A stretch of 64,000 bases of DNA, from positions 1-64,000 of the forward strand of contig JAUIMM010001266.1 of NCBI GenBank assembly GCA_031769625.1, read 5' to 3'. Shown in pieces: positions 63,101 through 64,000 of the stretch; position 1 is the first letter of the stretch, and each line of letters opens with the position of its first letter. A program made the translations under genes and the position numbers. A model generated the notes under the pieces. That model ran no database searches. It was not told the DNA's origin and saw only the letters and a list, made by a program, of their open reading frames with translations. Source of the DNA: Taudactylus pleione. Lineage: Eukaryota > Chordata > Amphibia > Anura > Myobatrachidae.

Positions 63101-63830
63101 CAAACACAGACAGCTCAAAATTTCACTGAATGTGTTGAAGACCAAGACCCACAAATGTGATGTGAAATGGTTTTTCTCCCATGTTGCATTTAAGAGAAAA
63201 CAGCAAATGCTCGTTTTAGGCCAAAATGCATTGAATGCAATGGAAACAACAAAAGCGCATACTTTGTGATATCTCCTCTTGTAGCAAACACAGACAGCTC
63301 AAAAATTCACCAAATGTGTTGAAGACCAAGACCCTCAAATGTGCTGTGAAATGGTTTTTCTCCCATGTTGCTTTTAAGAGAAAACAGCAAATGCTCGTTT
63401 TAGGCCAAAATGCATTGAAAGAAATGGAAACAACAAAAGCGCATACTTTGTGATATCTCTTCTTGTAGCAAACACAGACAGCTCAAAATTTCACCGAATG
63501 TGTTGAAGACCAAGACCCACAGATGTGATGTGAAATGTTTTTTCTCCCATGTTGTGTTTAAGAGAAAACAGCAAGTGCTCGTTTTAGGCCAAAATGCATT
63601 GAAAGCAATGGAAACAACAAAAGCGCATACTTTGTGATATCTCCTCTTGTAACAAACACAGACAGCTCTAAATTTCACGAAATGTGTTGAAGACCCAGAC
63701 CCACAAATGAGATGTGAAATGGTTTTTCTCCCATGTTGCGTTTAAGAGAAAACAGCAAATGCTCGTTTTAGGCCAAAATGCATTGAAAGCAATGGAAACA
63801 ACAAAAGCGCATACTTTGTGATATCTCCTT
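60120..63830. repeat. Segment duplicated at 12872-bp offset (matches 47.25-50.95 kb)
   Basis: About twenty monomers match 47.25-50.95 kb at a constant offset of 12872 bp (70 monomers): 47857/60729, 48134/61006, 49074/61946, 49423/62295, 50363/63235 and 50796/63668. Few bases differ (AAAACGCATAC near 50.38 kb versus AAAGCGCATAC; CTTGAAGC near 50.59 kb versus CTTGTAGC). The left limit is near 60.12 kb, just after ATGTTACG (47.18) versus ATGTTGCG (60.05). Confidence 0.8.
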
Positions 63831-63910
63831 TGTAACAAACACAGACAGCTCAAAATTTCACGAAATGTGTTGAAGACCCAGACCCACAAATGTGATGTGA
63901 AATGTTTTTT
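63810..63910. repeat. Chimeric monomer with one-monomer deletion
   Basis: CTCCTTTGTAAC is followed here by CACGAAATG, ACCCAGACCC and TTCACCC. In the homologous copy at 50.95 kb it is followed by CACCAAATG and ACCAAGACCC, and the CACGAAATG/ACCCAGACCC/TTCACCC monomer comes one repeat later (about 51.17 kb). The crossover lies between GTAAC and CACGAAATG, in sequence common to both parents. Confidence 0.75.
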
Positions 63911-64000
63911 CACCCATGTTGTGTTTAAGAGAAACCACCAAATGCTCGTTTTAGGCCAAAATGCATTGAAAGCAATGGAAACAACAAAAGCGCATACTTT

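Larger units (their letters stand above)
1..64000. repeat. 184-bp tandem satellite array filling the window (about 348 monomers)
   Basis: Every stretch of the window is a copy of one AT-rich monomer in the same orientation. Landmarks in order are GTGATGTGAAATG, a T-run followed by CTCCCATGTTG, TTTAAGAGAAAACAGC, AATGCTCGTTTTAGGCC, AAAATGCATTGAAAGCAATG, AAAGCGCATACTTTGTG, ATATCTCCTCTTGTAGC, AAACACAGACAGCTC, AAAATTTCAC and GAATGTGTTGAAGACC. Spacing between equivalent landmarks is 184 bp, with variants of about 181-191. Distant matches fit an average of about 183.9 (for example 12872 bp = 70 monomers). There is no inversion, transposon or single-copy gap. A nucleosome-scale AT-rich monomer with higher-order structure is typical of centromeric or pericentromeric satellites; that location is inference. 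I do not recognise the family or species. The array holds no credible genes, RNA genes, promoters or terminators. Confidence 0.98.

Noticed and set aside
1..64000. More than a hundred short open frames of 60-115 codons on both strands
   Set aside because: They recur with the monomer period, encode near-identical peptides, overlap each other on opposite strands and break at single-base changes with no sign of codon selection. I see no start context or splice structure.
1..64000. Regularly spaced repeats resembling a CRISPR array
   Set aside because: There are no unique spacers: the whole 184-bp unit is repeated, there are no cas-like genes, and all features point to a eukaryotic satellite.
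1..64000. CENP-B box (TTCG....A..CGGG core)
   Set aside because: I found no TTCG followed by the required A and CGGG spacing on either strand. The CpG sites present sit in unrelated contexts.
1..64000. Telomere-like TTTTAGG in every monomer
   Set aside because: It occurs once per monomer inside CTCGTTTTAGGCC and is never tandem, so it is not TTTAGGG or TTAGGG repeat DNA.
1..64000. Human alpha satellite or the Arabidopsis 178-bp centromere repeat
   Set aside because: The period is 184 bp rather than 171 or 178, and I recognise no shared core sequence. A database search would be needed to name the family.

Overview
The whole 64 kb window is one uninterrupted block of eukaryotic satellite DNA. 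A monomer of about 184 bp (range about 181-191, about 37.5% GC in the monomer counted) repeats head to tail in one orientation roughly 348 times. I find no credible protein-coding gene, tRNA, rRNA, transposon, telomere repeat, CRISPR array or single-copy DNA. The many short open frames are phase artefacts. 184 = 3x61+1, so every monomer shifts frame, and the same peptide fragments recur dozens of times on both strands. The format (nucleosome-scale AT-rich monomers, chromosome-scale homogenisation, higher-order repeats) is typical of centromeric or pericentromeric satellites in plants and vertebrates. I cannot name the species or the satellite. It is not human alpha satellite (171 bp), I see no CENP-B box, and it does not match the Arabidopsis 178-bp repeat as I remember it.

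Layout. Positions 1-1842 hold a diverged subfamily with its own diagnostic bases, including a 69-bp partial duplication at 106-243. Positions 1843 to about 7.8 kb are mixed monomers with local 2-mer and 5-mer duplications. From about 7.8 to 35.8 kb lies a 'left' higher-order domain. It is built around a 6-monomer cassette (about 1102 bp) and larger tandem duplications of 7, 9 and 17 monomers (1288, 1652 and 3122 bp). From about 36.6 kb to the end lies a 'right' domain. It is marked by a strongly diverged 185-bp monomer (here 'G') that I do not see further left. It is organised as 17-, 13- and 4-monomer duplications (3129, 2390 and 737 bp) plus long-range copies at exact offsets of 6074, 8651, 12872 and 18216 bp.

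Nothing here is a gene system. The interest is the evolutionary record. Several chimeric monomers mark exact unequal-exchange breakpoints. The array shows nested segmental amplification at several scales. A cassette typical of the left domain sits inside the right domain. At least four sites in the monomer segregate as CG, CA and TG, the pattern expected from methyl-CpG decay on both strands. Monomer types and boundaries were read by eye from diagnostic bases; boundaries are good to about one monomer unless a tighter interval is given.
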